64,000 nt of DNA from Paucisalibacillus globulus DSM 18846. Lineage in GTDB: Bacteria > Bacillota > Bacilli > Bacillales > Amphibacillaceae. The position numbers and the translations under genes were made by a program. Of the stretch, positions 26,408 to 36,093 are shown piece after piece (within the stretch, counting starts at the first letter, position 1; each line of letters begins with the position of its first letter). The stretch is from NCBI RefSeq assembly GCF_000482485.1, contig NZ_KI519438.1, positions 20,677 to 84,676 of the forward strand, read 5' to 3'. The notes under the pieces are model-generated. The model saw only the letters and a list, made by a program, of their open reading frames with translations, did no database searches and was not told the origin of the DNA.

Positions 26408-27727
26408 ATGGAAAATAATGAAAATGAAAATATACCAGTAGAGCCTAATAATGATGAACAGCATCATTATGAGGACTCCGAAAAAACTACTTATCATCAA
26501 ACAGAACAAATAAATGATCACGAATCTGAAGCTAATTCTCCTTCAGAACCAGTGATAAAAAAGAAAAATTCTAAAGCTTCCACCACTACCAAGGCATTCC
26601 TTTCTGGTATGCTCGGGGGTTTTATACCTGTCATTGTTTTGATACTACTCCTTTCCAACAATGTAATCTCATTTGGCAACGAAAGTAATACAGAAGTATC
26701 AACAAAAGCAAGCTCAAAATCAGAGCCAGAGATAATAACCACAATGGCAGCAGAAGATGCTAAAGGTTCGACTAATCTTGCTGAAGTTGCTGAAGCTGTT
26801 GTAGGTGTGACAAACTTACAACAACAAAATATCTGGACTAATAGTCAAGAGGCTGGAACCGGATCTGGAATCATTTATAAAAAGGAAGATGGAAAAGCCT
26901 ATGTTGTAACAAACCACCATGTTGTAGCTGGAGCAGAACAAGTTGAAGTTGTGTTATCTAATGATGAACGGGTTACAGCCAAAGTTCTTGGAACAGATGA
27001 ATTGACCGATTTAGCTGTATTAGAGATAGATGGAGATAATGTTAATATGGTTGCTAAGCTCGGAACAGCTGATGGTAAACAAGTAGGGGAAACTGTATAT
27101 GCAATCGGTAACCCACTTGGAATTGAATTTGCTAACTCGTTAACGAAAGGAATCATTAGTGGACTTGAACGTTCCGTATCTGTGGATACAAATGGGGATA
27201 GTGTTGCTGATTGGATTACAGAAGTTATCCAAACCGATGCGGCCATCAACCCCGGTAATAGCGGTGGGGCCTTAGTTGATTCAAATGGCGAGGTAATCGG
27301 TATCAACTCCATGAAGATTGCTAGTACTCAAGTCGAAGGAATTGGATTTGCCATTCCAATGGAATCTGCCCTTCCTATTATGGAACAATTAGAGACAACC
27401 GGTAAGGTGCAACGTCCGTTTATTGGCATTAGCATGGCAACCATCCATCAAGTACCAATGCAATATCGTCATAATGTTGTCCTACCTGAAGGTATAGAAG
27501 AGGGTATGGTTGTAGCAAGCGTTGAACCTGGATCCCCTGCAGCTGATGCTGGATTACAACAATTTGATGTGATTACGAAGATTGATGAGCATGAAACACC
27601 CACTGCTTTAGAGCTTAGAAAATATATGTATACAGAAACACAAGTAGGCGATTCTGTCAGCCTTGAAGTTTATAGAAATGGCGAAAAACAAATCGTTGAA
27701 TTAAAGCTTACAGATCGATATGAATAA
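26408..27727 (+). CDS. HtrA-like membrane-anchored serine protease
   Basis: DegP/HtrA quality-control protease on the outer face of the membrane. 439 residues: acidic, low-complexity cytoplasmic N-terminus (1-50), one TM segment (~60-80, GMLGGFIPVIVLILLL), trypsin-like domain with His in VTNHHVV, Asp in DELTDLAVLEI, Ser in NPGNSGGALV, and one PDZ domain (~330-435, EGMVVASVEPGSPAADAGLQ). Bacillus encodes up to three such proteases (HtrA, HtrB, HtrC); which one this is cannot be decided. Divergent from cssRS, so probably induced by secretion stress. Confidence 0.88.
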   Translation: MENNENENIPVEPNNDEQHHYEDSEKTTYHQTEQINDHESEANSPSEPVIKKKNSKASTTTKAFLSGMLGGFIPVIVLILLLSNNVISFGNESNTEVSTKASSKSEPEIITTMAAEDAKGSTNLAEVAEAVVGVTNLQQQNIWTNSQEAGTGSGIIYKKEDGKAYVVTNHHVVAGAEQVEVVLSNDERVTAKVLGTDELTDLAVLEIDGDNVNMVAKLGTADGKQVGETVYAIGNPLGIEFANSLTKGIISGLERSVSVDTNGDSVADWITEVIQTDAAINPGNSGGALVDSNGEVIGINSMKIASTQVEGIGFAIPMESALPIMEQLETTGKVQRPFIGISMATIHQVPMQYRHNVVLPEGIEEGMVVASVEPGSPAADAGLQQFDVITKIDEHETPTALELRKYMYTETQVGDSVSLEVYRNGEKQIVELKLTDRYE

Positions 27728-27734
27728 GTGTTCA

Positions 27735-27763
27735 AAAGAAGGGTCCTCCCTCCCTTCTTTTTT
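27735..27763 (+). terminator. Terminator of htrA
   Basis: AAAGAAGGG with CCCTTCTTT (27735-27743 / 27752-27760), followed by a T-run. Confidence 0.75.
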
Positions 27764-27769
27764 GCATAA

Positions 27770-27813
27770 AAAGGGTCTAAATCTCCACCATAACTTGGAG
27801 ATTTAGACCCTTT
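27770..27813 (-). terminator. Terminator of the zinc-ribbon gene
   Basis: Perfect 18-bp stem (27770-27787 with 27796-27813), loop of 8. T-rich on the minus side. Confidence 0.8.
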
Positions 27814-27820
27814 AATAAAC

Positions 27821-28027
27821 TTATCCAAAGAACAAGTCAAGAACGTTCATACCTGTTGAACCCCGCTTATTATAAAACTCAGAATACCCACAACTCTTAC
27901 AATACACAACAATAAATTGATTATGCTGTACGTCAAACATTTTCGATAATCCCGTACCTGTCATAGCAACTTCCTTCTTGTCTGCATCCATACTGCCACA
28001 TTTCATACATCCTTTATTTTCCTTCAT
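27821..28027 (-). CDS. Small zinc-ribbon protein
   Basis: 68 residues with two CxxC knuckles (CMKC near residue 7 and CKSC near 43) that form one zinc ribbon, as in the family described as nucleic-acid-binding zinc-ribbon proteins. AAAGGAG 9 bases before the ATG. Small, conserved in Bacillaceae, role unknown. Confidence 0.7.
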   Translation of the reverse strand: MKENKGCMKCGSMDADKKEVAMTGTGLSKMFDVQHNQFIVVYCKSCGYSEFYNKRGSTGMNVLDLFFG

Positions 28028-28075
28028 TCCTCATTACTCCTTTTATTCAAAAGATATTTTAAATGAAAGTGTTTC

Positions 28076-28152
28076 ATTAGAAAAACACGCATTTGATAAA
28101 GGGAAAGTTGATGTGTTAGTTTTTCAATACGCCGCGGAAAGCTTTTATATTA
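28076..28152. repeat. Palindromic GAAAAAC repeat, copy 1
   Basis: Opens with TTAGAAAAACACGCATTTG, folds back through TGTGTTAGTTTTTC and ends with GCGGAAAGCTTTTATA. Same layout as copies at 28906, 38176, 47424 and 47724. Confidence 0.5.
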
Positions 28153-28153
28153 A

Positions 28154-28192
28154 AAAATGCACAGCATATCACTTGGGACTGCTGTGCATTTT
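28154..28192 (-). terminator. Terminator of yteA
   Basis: AAAATGCACAGCA with TGCTGTGCATTTT, 13 bp, loop of 13. Confidence 0.75.
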
Positions 28193-28193
28193 A

Positions 28194-28868
28194 TTAATCC
28201 ATATCTAATTCGTTCTCATATTTATTATGATTCGGAGTTACTCCTGTATAATTTCCATGTTGATCAGCGGCAACAAATCCCTCGATATCCTCAACAACAC
28301 CCACGTTTTCATCGCTATTTGGATACATTTCATCATAATTATCTCGGTCACCGTAAAAGTCTGATGCTGTTTCAGAAGTTCCATAACGACTAATTTCTTG
28401 CCATGTGTCCTCTGCATCATAACCAACTTGTTCTTCATCTGTTACCTCATCGGGGTTAATATTTGGACTAAATACCTCTTCTTCAACCGGCCTATTCCGC
28501 TCAAACGTATCACTTTCTGCATGATTGATACAATGGTCTGTTGTTGGTATGGCTTCTAATCGCTCTAATGGGATATCTGCCCCACATTCTCTACATATCC
28601 CATAGGTTCCTTCCTCTATCGCATGTAAAGCCTCATTAATCTCTTCTAGTTCCTTTTCTGTATGCTCATTTAAGGCAAGGTCCTTTTGTCTTTCGTATAA
28701 TTCTGTTCCTAAATCTGCAGGATGGTTGTCATAATTCGATAGTTCACCTACGGACTCTTTTGCCATCTCATAGTTAAACCCATAATGGTCCTGAACATGA
28801 TTAATCAATTCATTTTGCCGAGCTAATAATACTTCTTTAAACTTTTCTTGCTGTCGATTTGAAATCAT
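28194..28868 (-). CDS. yteA: YteA family TraR/DksA-type zinc-finger protein
   Basis: 224 residues. N-terminal coiled-coil region (~1-85) as in DksA/TraR, then a C4-type knuckle CRECGADIPLERLEAIPTTDHC followed by INH, and an acidic Asn/Asp-rich C-terminal half typical of the YteA sporulation-associated family. In B. subtilis yteA is a sporulation-linked gene of unknown role. AGGAGG precedes the ATG. Flanked on both sides by copies of the same palindromic repeat. Confidence 0.8.
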   Translation of the reverse strand: MISNRQQEKFKEVLLARQNELINHVQDHYGFNYEMAKESVGELSNYDNHPADLGTELYERQKDLALNEHTEKELEEINEALHAIEEGTYGICRECGADIPLERLEAIPTTDHCINHAESDTFERNRPVEEEVFSPNINPDEVTDEEQVGYDAEDTWQEISRYGTSETASDFYGDRDNYDEMYPNSDENVGVVEDIEGFVAADQHGNYTGVTPNHNKYENELDMD

Positions 28869-28905
28869 GTATTAGCCTCCTAAAAAAGCAATGATCCGTG
28901 ATTAC

Positions 28906-28976
28906 TTTTAGAAAAACTCACATAGGGAGTGTGGTAGTTTTTCATATATTCTGCGGAAAGTATAATACTTTCTACT
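28906..28976. repeat. Palindromic GAAAAAC repeat, copy 2
   Basis: TTTAGAAAAACTCACA ... GTGGTAGTTTTTC ... TGCGGAAAGTATAATACTTTC. Shortened loop relative to the 47424 copy. The remainder of the 28869-29201 gap holds only the AT-rich promoter area of the next gene. Confidence 0.5.
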
Positions 28977-29201
28977 GAAAAAGGTTGCTAATCATACTAT
29001 ATGTAAAAGCATTAGATTGATTCTATAATATCAATCTGAATAGCATGTCAATATGTGGCATTCAACCCTTTAAAATGGTCTATAGAAAAAAGTATAAATT
29101 GTTTCTCTAACTACAACTGCACCTAATGACTCGATAATTGATTTTTCTTTTATAATATTGAAAATAATTATATAGTAAAAGCAGAAAGGGAGTGCTTCAT
29201 C

Positions 29202-30074
29202 ATGCTTAAAAATATCGGATTTATCGGAACTGGTGTTATGGGAAGAAGTATGGTTCAAAACCTTTTAAAGGCAGGATATAATGTTTCGGTTTATACTCGG
29301 ACAAAATCAAAAGCAAAAGAATTATTACATCAAGGTGCAGTATGGAAGGATTCTGTATCTGATTTAGCTTCTACAGCTGATGTAGTCATTACAATTGTTG
29401 GATATCCCCAGGATGTAGAAGAAGTATATTTTGGTGAAAATGGGATTATTGAACATGCTAAAGAAGGATCCTATATTATTGACATGACAACTTCCAAACC
29501 ATCTTTAGCAATAGAGATTTATCAAAAAGCCGTTGAAAAAGGGATTTTTGCTCTTGATGCACCTGTTTCTGGTGGAGATATTGGCGCTAAAAGCGGTAAA
29601 CTCGCAATTATGGTTGGCGGGGACCCAGAAGCATTCGATGCGGTTTTACCAGTATTTGAAGTAATGGGAGAAAATATTATCCTACAAGGGCAAGCTGGTG
29701 CAGGACAACATACAAAGCTAAGTAATCAAATTGCTATTGCTACCAATATGATCGGGGTTTGTGAAGCCATTGTTTATGCTAAAAAAGCTGGACTTGAACC
29801 GTCACGAGTTTTGGACAGCATAACAACTGGCGCAGCTGGAAGTTTTTCTTTATCAAAGCTTGCTCCACGTATGATCGAAGGAGACTTTGCCCCAGGATTC
29901 TATGTAAAGCATTTCATAAAAGATATGACTATAGCTATTGAATCAGCAGAAGAATTAGGACTATCCACTCCAGGCTTAGCGCTATCCTTAGAACTATATA
30001 AAGAGTTAGCTGAAAAAGGCGATGCAGACAGTGGAACACAAGCGTTAGTTAAATTATTCGATCCATCATTCTAA
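29202..30074 (+). CDS. ykwC: Beta-hydroxyacid dehydrogenase family oxidoreductase (YkwC-like)
   Basis: NAD(P)-dependent oxidoreductase of the 3-hydroxyisobutyrate/6-phosphogluconate dehydrogenase family. 290 residues: Rossmann motif GFIGTGVMGRSM (5-16), substrate motif DAPVSGGDIGAKSGKLAIMVGG, catalytic Lys in HTKLSNQ, and C-terminal all-helical domain ending with KDMTIAIESAEELG. AAGGGAG precedes the ATG. The substrate of YkwC-type enzymes is not settled. Monocistronic, convergent with the small gene that follows (overlapping ends by 4 bases). Confidence 0.82.
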   Translation: MLKNIGFIGTGVMGRSMVQNLLKAGYNVSVYTRTKSKAKELLHQGAVWKDSVSDLASTADVVITIVGYPQDVEEVYFGENGIIEHAKEGSYIIDMTTSKPSLAIEIYQKAVEKGIFALDAPVSGGDIGAKSGKLAIMVGGDPEAFDAVLPVFEVMGENIILQGQAGAGQHTKLSNQIAIATNMIGVCEAIVYAKKAGLEPSRVLDSITTGAAGSFSLSKLAPRMIEGDFAPGFYVKHFIKDMTIAIESAEELGLSTPGLALSLELYKELAEKGDADSGTQALVKLFDPSF

Positions 30075-30370
30075 GACTTTCTCTTATCAATTTCACCTTG
30101 AACAACAAATGCTAAATCATCGTTCCCAAAAAGCTGCAAGACATGTAAAACGGTTTGATCCGGTATTTCGTTTGATTCTATTTTGGGAACGGTTAATTCC
30201 ATCGCTTCTTCCAATGCCCTGTTATTAGCCTGATATGGATAGGCTAATTTATATAACTCCTCTGGATCCATATCATTATTGATACACCATTGTGCAAAAA
30301 TTAGAATCATCATTTTTTCGTCATTCTGGTAGTTTTTAATAATTTGTTCTTCTAGTTGTTTTCTATCCAT
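30071..30370 (-). CDS. Conserved hypothetical protein downstream of a methyltransferase
   Basis: About 99 residues, hydrophilic and mainly helical by composition, no signal peptide, no motif I recognise. ATG at 30370, five bases after GGGTGA, is preferred over an in-frame GTG at 30379 that lies in the upstream gene's last codons. It begins one base beyond the methyltransferase stop, so the pair is co-transcribed. Function unknown. Confidence 0.55.
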   Translation of the reverse strand: MDRKQLEEQIIKNYQNDEKMMILIFAQWCINNDMDPEELYKLAYPYQANNRALEEAMELTVPKIESNEIPDQTVLHVLQLFGNDDLAFVVQGEIDKRKS

Positions 30371-30371
30371 T

Positions 30372-31052
30372 TTATTCACCCACTTTACGAAGCAAAAACA
30401 CCCACATAAAACTTAATGCCTGTTTTAATACAACCGGTAATCCTTGATAATGTTCTTCTGTTACGCCTTCTTTATAAACACCTAATTCATCCACTAACTC
30501 AAAGCCTAATTCTTTAGCAAGTTTGAAAAACTCCCAAGGCATCATTGTGTTGTTTATTGTTTTTTTACCATAAACTTTCGGATAGCTACTAGACCTCGGA
30601 CCAGCTGTTGGGCCCAAAACACCGACACATAAAAGGCCATCTTGCTTCAAAACTCTCCTCAATTCCGTCGCTGCTACTGACGGGACTTCAACCCATTCTA
30701 TAACGTTAATACTTAAAATAGCATCAACCGATTCATCCAAAAGTGGTAATTGATTCACGTCAGCGACTTTAAATGGAATATCCTGCAGCCGTTCCTTTGC
30801 CTTTTCAATCATCTCTTCTGAAATATCTAAACCCATTACTTCATGGCCTAACTTTTTTAGCTTGTATGTACCGTAACCATCTCCACAACCAACATCTACT
30901 AGCTTAGATCCATTTTCAAGATGTTTCTCTAATAAAGGGATGATATCTTTTCGGCTGCCATGATCCCACATATTCTGGCTACGGGCATTCCAAAAACTAG
31001 CTCGATTATTCCACTCTTCTTTTGATTTTTCCATCCAGTCAAATGAATCCAA
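30372..31052 (-). CDS. Class I SAM-dependent methyltransferase
   Basis: 226 residues with the SAM-binding motif VDVGCGDGYG (about 53-62), acidic loop GLDISEEMIEKAKE, and post-motifs ADVNQLPLLDESVDAILSI. The rest resembles Methyltransf_11 small-molecule or lipid methyltransferases; substrate unknown. TTG start (31052) with GAGGTGA seven bases upstream. Forms an operon with the following small gene. Confidence 0.8.
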   Translation of the reverse strand: MDSFDWMEKSKEEWNNRASFWNARSQNMWDHGSRKDIIPLLEKHLENGSKLVDVGCGDGYGTYKLKKLGHEVMGLDISEEMIEKAKERLQDIPFKVADVNQLPLLDESVDAILSINVIEWVEVPSVAATELRRVLKQDGLLCVGVLGPTAGPRSSSYPKVYGKKTINNTMMPWEFFKLAKELGFELVDELGVYKEGVTEEHYQGLPVVLKQALSFMWVFLLRKVGE

Positions 31053-31083
31053 TTCCAGTCACCTCGTCTTCTAATTAAATAAA

Positions 31084-31111
31084 AAGGCTTATCTCAACTG
31101 AGATAAGCCTT
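31084..31111 (-). terminator. Terminator of the cold-shock gene
   Basis: AAGGCTTATCTCA with TGAGATAAGCCTT, followed on the minus strand by a T-run. Confidence 0.8.
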
Positions 31112-31126
31112 GTGGTTTTGTGTTAA

Positions 31127-31324
31127 TTATAGTTTAGTTACGTTAGCTGCTTGAGGTCCACGGTTACCTTCAACGATTTCAAATTCAACATCTTGACCTT
31201 CTTCAAGAGTTTTGAAACCATCAGTTTGGATAGCTGAGAAGTGTACGAATACATCGTCACCGTCTTCGCGCTCGATGAAACCGAAACCTTTTTCTGCGTT
31301 AAACCATTTTACTTTACCAGTCAT
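31127..31324 (-). CDS. Cold-shock protein (CspB/CspD type)
   Basis: 65-residue single-stranded nucleic-acid-binding OB fold: RNP1 KGFGFIE and RNP2 VFVHFSAI are intact, as are the flanking aromatic residues (W8, F9). Acts as an RNA chaperone and antiterminator on cold shock. AAGGAGG precedes the ATG. Preceded by a leader of about 110 nt with a stable hairpin, typical of cold-regulated csp genes. Confidence 0.92.
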   Translation of the reverse strand: MTGKVKWFNAEKGFGFIEREDGDDVFVHFSAIQTDGFKTLEEGQDVEFEIVEGNRGPQAANVTKL

Positions 31325-31369
31325 TTATATGACCTCCTTATCGAATAGCTTGCAAAGTACAATTGAACT

Positions 31370-31469
31370 TAATACTTTTACACCTACTCTGATAAAGAGA
31401 ACGTAAAGTATTACCAATTTCAATTTCCTTGCTACTTTTAACTTTACCCTTTTGATTAGAAAAATGCAA
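31370..31469 (-). promoter_or_regulatory. csp promoter and structured 5' leader
   Basis: Minus-strand TTGCAT (31464-31469) and TAAAGT (31441-31446), 17 bases apart. The transcript would carry a ~110-nt leader that includes a long hairpin (31370-31413, TAATACTTT paired to AAAGTATTA). Such leaders control csp mRNA stability and translation with temperature in Bacillus and E. coli. Confidence 0.5.
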
Positions 31470-31510
31470 GTAAATCCGAATTTTTTAGTAAAAAAAAATA
31501 AAATTTAGTC

Positions 31511-31539
31511 TTTACTACCTATTAAATCTATGTTAAAAT
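31511..31539 (+). promoter_or_regulatory. Promoter of the BtuF-like gene
   Basis: TTTACT, 17 bases, TAAAAT; about 100 bases upstream of the ATG at 31638 and divergent from the csp promoter. Confidence 0.45.
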
Positions 31540-31637
31540 TTGTCGCATTTTGTAGAATGACCTAAATTCGCAGTGACAAGAATGTTATTCTGGGCTAAAC
31601 TTGAAAGGGAACTAGTCGATAATGGGAGGGGTTTCAT

Positions 31638-32417
31638 ATGTATAACATAAAGGACCACCTAGAGAGAAAGATTACACTTTCACATCTACCCAAACGTATT
31701 ATTTCTCTTGTACCAGCCATTACGGAAACCATGTATCACCTGGGTCTAGAAAATACGATTGTTGGCCGAACAAGATTTTGTATTTTCCCAGAGGAAAAAG
31801 TACAAAAGGCAAGAAACATTGGTGGAACAAAAGATATTAAGCTAGACCGGATCCACGAATTAAAACCAGATTTAATCATTGCTGAGAAAGAAGAAAATAC
31901 CAAAGAAATTGTAGAAACACTGGAACAACATTATCCAGTCTTCGTCTTTGAAGTACAAAACATACCAGATGTGTACCGTATGATTAATGATCTAGGAATT
32001 ATTACTAATCGCAAGGAAGAAGCAATACAAACGATTAACGAAATCAAAAATAAATTTGATACCCTTCCGAATGTAAACGGCAAAAGAGCTGCCTATGTTA
32101 TTTGGAAAAAGCCCTACATGGTCGTTGGCAAAAATACATATATTCAGTCTATATTAGAAAGAATCGGATTTGTTAATCCATTTGCATCCTTTAACGGACG
32201 CTATCCCGTTATTACAGAAGAAGACTTTCTACATGCTGAAATGGATTATATCTTTTTAGCGACAGAACCATATCCTTTCAAGGAAAAGCACTTGGAGGAA
32301 TTTCAAGCATTGGTACCCGATGCAAAACCGTTGATTATTGATGGTGAGATGTTTTGGTATGGTGCTAAAATGATTCAGGCAGCAGATTATTTTAGAGGAA
32401 AGTTTAATGAATTATAG
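31638..32417 (+). CDS. BtuF-like helical-backbone protein lacking a signal peptide
   Basis: 259 residues of the class III periplasmic-binding fold (BtuF/FecB type): PKRIISLVPAITETMYHLGLENTIVGRT, GGTKDIKLDRIHELKPDLIIAEKEEN and the C-terminal half around VITEEDFLHAEMDYIFLATEP. There is no signal sequence or lipobox, so it should stay in the cytoplasm, unlike true transport receptors. AGGGG lies ahead of the ATG. No permease or ATPase adjoins. It may be an intracellular corrinoid/metal-ligand handler or have lost a transport role; function is not known. Confidence 0.7.
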   Translation: MYNIKDHLERKITLSHLPKRIISLVPAITETMYHLGLENTIVGRTRFCIFPEEKVQKARNIGGTKDIKLDRIHELKPDLIIAEKEENTKEIVETLEQHYPVFVFEVQNIPDVYRMINDLGIITNRKEEAIQTINEIKNKFDTLPNVNGKRAAYVIWKKPYMVVGKNTYIQSILERIGFVNPFASFNGRYPVITEEDFLHAEMDYIFLATEPYPFKEKHLEEFQALVPDAKPLIIDGEMFWYGAKMIQAADYFRGKFNEL

Positions 32418-32591
32418 TTACATTATACGTATTCCAAATCCCACACCTTAACAAAATTGCAACACAATCCTATTAAATCCTATTGAATTTCCAACTAAAA
32501 ATTGCTAAACTATACTCTTGCAAGATAATAAAAAGTAACTATACCTACCAACATTTATATCTTGCAAATATGAATGATAGGTGGTAAAAAA

Positions 32592-33566
32592 ATGGAAAAT
32601 TACCGAGTATTGTTATACTACAAGTATGTTGACATCGAAGACCCTGAAGCCTTTGCTAAAGAGCACTTAGCTTTTTGTAATGAGACTGGATTAAAGGGTA
32701 GAATTTTAGTAGCTAAAGAGGGAATTAATGGGACCGTTTCTGGTACTGTTGAAGCAACGAATAAATATATTGAAATGATGCATAACGACCCTCGTTTTAG
32801 TGATTTAACGTTTAAAGTAGATGAACATGATGGTCATGCATTCAAGAAAATGCATGTACGTCCACGTAAGGAGCTAGTAACCCTACGTTTGGATGAAGAA
32901 GAAAATCCTGATCCAAAAGAGTTAACAGGTGAATTCCTTTCGCCAAAGGAATGGCGTGAAGCGATGGAACGTGATGATGTCGTTATTGTTGATACACGTA
33001 ATGACTATGAATTTGAATTAGGTCATTTCCGTGGCGCAATAAACCCAGATATCGATAACTTCCGTGAGTTACCAGAATGGATTCGTCAAAACAAACATTT
33101 GATTGAAGGTAAAAAAGTTCTTATGTATTGCACTGGTGGTATCCGTTGTGAGAAATTCACTGGTTGGATGATTAAAGAAGGATTTGAAGATGTAGCACAA
33201 CTTCATGGTGGGATTGTTACGTACGGTAAAGACCCAGAAGTACAGGGTGAACTATGGGATGGACAATGCTATGTATTTGATGAACGTATTGTAGTTCCAA
33301 TTAATCGTAAAGATCACGTAATTGTTGGTAAAGATTACTTCGATGGCGAGCCATGCGAACGTTTTGTTAACTGTGCAAACCCTGAATGTAATAAACAAAT
33401 TCTCTGCTCAGAAGAAAATGAGCATAAATATATGCGAGGATGTACACATGAATGTCGTGTACACCCAAGAAACATGTATGTTAAAGAGCAAAACCTTTCC
33501 CAAGAAGAAATCCAACAAAGATTGGACATTATTGCCGGGGAAGAAACAGTAGCTCAAGAAGCATAG
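32592..33566 (+). CDS. trhO: tRNA uridine(34) hydroxylase TrhO (rhodanese family)
   Basis: Oxygen-dependent 5-hydroxylation of U34 in tRNA, the first step toward (c)mo5U-type wobble bases. 324 residues: N-terminal acylphosphatase-like domain (~1-95), rhodanese domain with active Cys in [12 protein letters not shown], and C-terminal Cys-rich knuckle [11 protein letters not shown] plus CTHEC. ATG at 32592 follows GGTGG; an upstream ATG at 32574 in frame would run through that site. YbfQ/YceA family length fits. Confidence 0.88.
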   Translation: MENYRVLLYYKYVDIEDPEAFAKEHLAFCNETGLKGRILVAKEGINGTVSGTVEATNKYIEMMHNDPRFSDLTFKVDEHDGHAFKKMHVRPRKELVTLRLDEEENPDPKELTGEFLSPKEWREAMERDDVVIVDTRNDYEFELGHFRGAINPDIDNFRELPEWIRQNKHLIEGKKVLMYCTGGIRCEKFTGWMIKEGFEDVAQLHGGIVTYGKDPEVQGELWDGQCYVFDERIVVPINRKDHVIVGKDYFDGEPCERFVNCANPECNKQILCSEENEHKYMRGCTHECRVHPRNMYVKEQNLSQEEIQQRLDIIAGEETVAQEA

Positions 33567-33567
33567 T

Positions 33568-33600
33568 AAAAGACGGCCAATTGGTCGTCTTTTTATTTTT
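33568..33600 (+). terminator. Terminator of trhO
   Basis: AAAGACGGCC-AATT-GGTCGTCTTT followed by TTATTTTTT. Confidence 0.75.
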
Positions 33601-33639
33601 TGCAGTATCCTACATTATTGTTGTTGTTAATTTCATAAT

Positions 33640-34010
33640 TTGTATAAACTGCCAAGTAACTAATAATTCTCAGTAGCGCATCATACCCGCTCCGGAAATA
33701 CACTGCGCTTTCCATGGGCGGCTGGTGAGCCTCCTCGTTCCTTCGTCACTGCGGGGTCTCACCTATGCCTGTCCTCCCATAGGAGTCTCCGTGTATTTCC
33801 GGAGCTGATATAGCTTAAATGAGATTAAAAGTGATTATTATCGAAAATATGTGATAAAACAATTTTCATTAAGAAAGCCAATACTAGCGTAGGCAGAATA
33901 CGTAGACTCCTACGGGAATAGCACGAGGCCGAAGACCCCGCAGCGGTGAACTTTCCGCGAGGAGGCTGAGGCCGTGCCCGTGGAAAGCGGAGTATTCTGC
34001 TGAAGCGGTG
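33640..34010. repeat. Composite inverted repeat element, copy 1
   Basis: Two GC-rich modules of about 110 bp in opposite orientation, separated by ~87 bp of AT-rich sequence. Module A is bounded by a 15-bp inverted repeat (GCTCCGGAAATACAC, 33689-33703 / 33791-33805); module B by a 9-bp inverted repeat (GCAGAATAC, 33893-33901 / 33992-34000). B read backwards resembles A (CGCTTTCC, AGCCTCCTCG, CTGCGGGGTCT, TAGGAGTCT). A second copy lies at 40745-41080. This accounts for most of the 33567-34181 gap. Confidence 0.75.
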
Positions 34011-34181
34011 TCATACATCTACAAATCTATTTTTCGGTTATGAAGGTGTTTGACAAAAAAATTACTCCACATTTTCCATCAATAGTGTGAATAAAGCCTA
34101 TTCCCCCATAACTCAGGGTGCAAGTCTTTTATCTTTTCTATAAATTTATGATATGCTCAGAGATAGAAGGAGGAATTTTCA

Positions 34182-34664
34182 ATGAGCGTACATGATTTTT
34201 CAGTGGAAACAATTCAGGGAGAAACAATTAACTTAAAGGAATATGAAGGAAAAGTATTACTAATCGTAAATACAGCAAGCAAATGTGGGTTCACCCCTCA
34301 ATTTGAAGGTCTGCAGAAACTTTATAAAACGTACCATGATAAAGGGTTTGAAGTTCTTGGGTTTCCATGTAATCAATTCAGAAACCAGGATCCTGGGTCA
34401 AATCAAGAAATTGAAGATTTTTGCCAGTTAAATTACGGGGTTACCTTTCCAATGTTCCAAAAAATTGATGTAAACGGCCCTAATGCTCATCCTCTTTATA
34501 AATATCTAACCAGCGAAGCAAAGGGTTTCCTTACAAAAGAAATCAAATGGAATTTCACGAAATTTTTAATAGACCAGGATGGAAATGTGATTAAACGATT
34601 TCCACCGCAAACAACTCCTGACAAAATACAAAAAGAAATAGAAAACCAATTAAAAACTCGGTGA
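34182..34664 (+). CDS. bsaA: Cysteine-type glutathione peroxidase (BsaA)
   Basis: Peroxide-reducing enzyme, in bacilli more likely thioredoxin-dependent than glutathione-dependent. 160 residues: peroxidatic Cys35 in [11 protein letters not shown], second motif GFPCNQF, and the WNF triad element in [15 protein letters not shown] precedes the ATG. Monocistronic; terminator overlaps the end of the gene. Confidence 0.9.
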   Translation: MSVHDFSVETIQGETINLKEYEGKVLLIVNTASKCGFTPQFEGLQKLYKTYHDKGFEVLGFPCNQFRNQDPGSNQEIEDFCQLNYGVTFPMFQKIDVNGPNAHPLYKYLTSEAKGFLTKEIKWNFTKFLIDQDGNVIKRFPPQTTPDKIQKEIENQLKTR

Positions 34665-34687
34665 GACTTTGCTCAGGCCGAGTTTTT
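34652..34687. terminator. Bidirectional terminator
   Basis: AAAAACTCGG (34652-34661) pairs with CCGAGTTTTT (34678-34687), with an inner TGAG/CTCA stem; serves bsaA (+) and the ABC ATPase gene (-). Confidence 0.75.
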
Positions 34688-34688
34688 C

Positions 34689-35411
34689 CTATAGAACTTT
34701 TGCTAAAAAATCCTTAGCACGTTTCGTTTTGGGGCTCTTAAAAAATGACTGTGGTTCCGCTTCTTCCATCAATTTTCCTTCATCCATAAAAATGATTTTA
34801 TCCGCGACCTCCTTTGCAAAATTCATCTCATGTGTGACAACAATCATCGTCATTCCCGTTTGAGCTAAATCCTTCATTACATCAAGAACTTCTTTCACCA
34901 TTTCAGGGTCTAGTGCTGAAGTAGGTTCGTCGAATAACATAATTTCTGGATCCATTCCTAATGCCCTTGCGATAGCAACACGTTGCTTTTGACCACCTGA
35001 CAATCTATTCGGATAAGCTTCAACTTTTTCTATTAAACCAACTCTGGCCAATAATTCTTTCGCATTCTTTTCAGCTAATTCTTTTTTCATATGTTTTACT
35101 TTAACCGGTGCATACATGACATTCTCCAATACCGTCATATGCGGAAACAGATGAAAGTGTTGAAATACCATTCCAATATTCTTTCTAACCTGAAGTTTAT
35201 TCACCTTTAGGCTAGTAATTTCCTCATCCTTTAACCAGATATGACCACTGGAGGGATCTTCTAATAGATTTAAACAACGTAAAAAGGTTGATTTCCCTGA
35301 ACCTGATGGGCCAATAACAGCTACAACCTCCCCTTTGTTAATTGTTGTTGTAATATTTTTCAACACTATACTTTCTCCAAAATTCTTTGTAAGTTCCATA
35401 GTTTTAATCAC
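34689..35411 (-). CDS. Polar amino-acid ABC transporter ATP-binding protein
   Basis: GlnQ/ArtP-type ATPase. Walker [10 protein letters not shown], signature [15 protein letters not shown], Walker [16 protein letters not shown]-loop VTHEM. 240 residues. The GTG start at 35411 overlaps the permease end, ten bases after GGAGG; tightly coupled. Third gene of a four-gene set with binding protein, permease and an M20 amidohydrolase, so the substrate may be an amino acid or an N-acylated or peptide-linked derivative. Confidence 0.88.
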   Translation of the reverse strand: MIKTMELTKNFGESIVLKNITTTINKGEVVAVIGPSGSGKSTFLRCLNLLEDPSSGHIWLKDEEITSLKVNKLQVRKNIGMVFQHFHLFPHMTVLENVMYAPVKVKHMKKELAEKNAKELLARVGLIEKVEAYPNRLSGGQKQRVAIARALGMDPEIMLFDEPTSALDPEMVKEVLDVMKDLAQTGMTMIVVTHEMNFAKEVADKIIFMDEGKLMEEAEPQSFFKSPKTKRAKDFLAKVL

Positions 35412-36063
35412 TCTGTCTCAACCTCCGTTCCACCCAACTACCAATATTTGTTAGGATAAAAATCATCACCCAATAAATTACTCCAGCAAACAATAACGGT
35501 TCAAAATTACGATACAACTGGGCCCCAACAATTTCTGCTCTCCGCATTAAATCCATATATCCGATAGTTGATACTAGTGCTGATTCTTTTGTTAAGGTAA
35601 TAAATTCATTCATCATGGCTGGTAAGATATTTTTCAATGCCTGTGGTAATATAATATTTGCCATCATTGGTCGATACGGTATCCCTAAAGCTTCCGCCGC
35701 TTCTACTTGTCCTTTATCCACCGCCATAATACCTGCACGAATAATTTCTGATACATAAGCCGCTGAATTAAGACCAAATGCTAGAACGGCACTTAAAAAT
35801 ACAGGGATATCATAGAGAAATAATTGCGGTACAGCATAATGTATAATCATCAATTGTAGAATTAATGGTGTTCCACGGAATATCGATGTATAGATATCGG
35901 CAGGCCATTTGAGCCACTTTTTATTCCCAATCTTACATAGCGCTAATATAGTTCCTAATAGTAAACCAAAAAGAATAGATACACTGACAAACTTTAATGT
36001 TGCTCCAATTCCTTCTAATATAAAAGGAATTGAAGGCACGATTTGGCTAAAGTCCAAATTCAT
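35404..36063 (-). CDS. Polar amino-acid ABC transporter permease
   Basis: 219-residue HisM/GlnP-type permease: five hydrophobic segments, [11 protein letters not shown] near residue 60 and EAA loop [28 protein letters not shown] at 36063 (AGGTG seven bases upstream) preferred to an in-frame GTG at 36078. Overlaps the ATPase by 8 bases. Only one permease gene, so probably a homodimer. Confidence 0.86.
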   Translation of the reverse strand: MNLDFSQIVPSIPFILEGIGATLKFVSVSILFGLLLGTILALCKIGNKKWLKWPADIYTSIFRGTPLILQLMIIHYAVPQLFLYDIPVFLSAVLAFGLNSAAYVSEIIRAGIMAVDKGQVEAAEALGIPYRPMMANIILPQALKNILPAMMNEFITLTKESALVSTIGYMDLMRRAEIVGAQLYRNFEPLLFAGVIYWVMIFILTNIGSWVERRLRQSD

Positions 36064-36093
36064 GCCTTCACACCTCACCTTCTAGCTGTTAAA

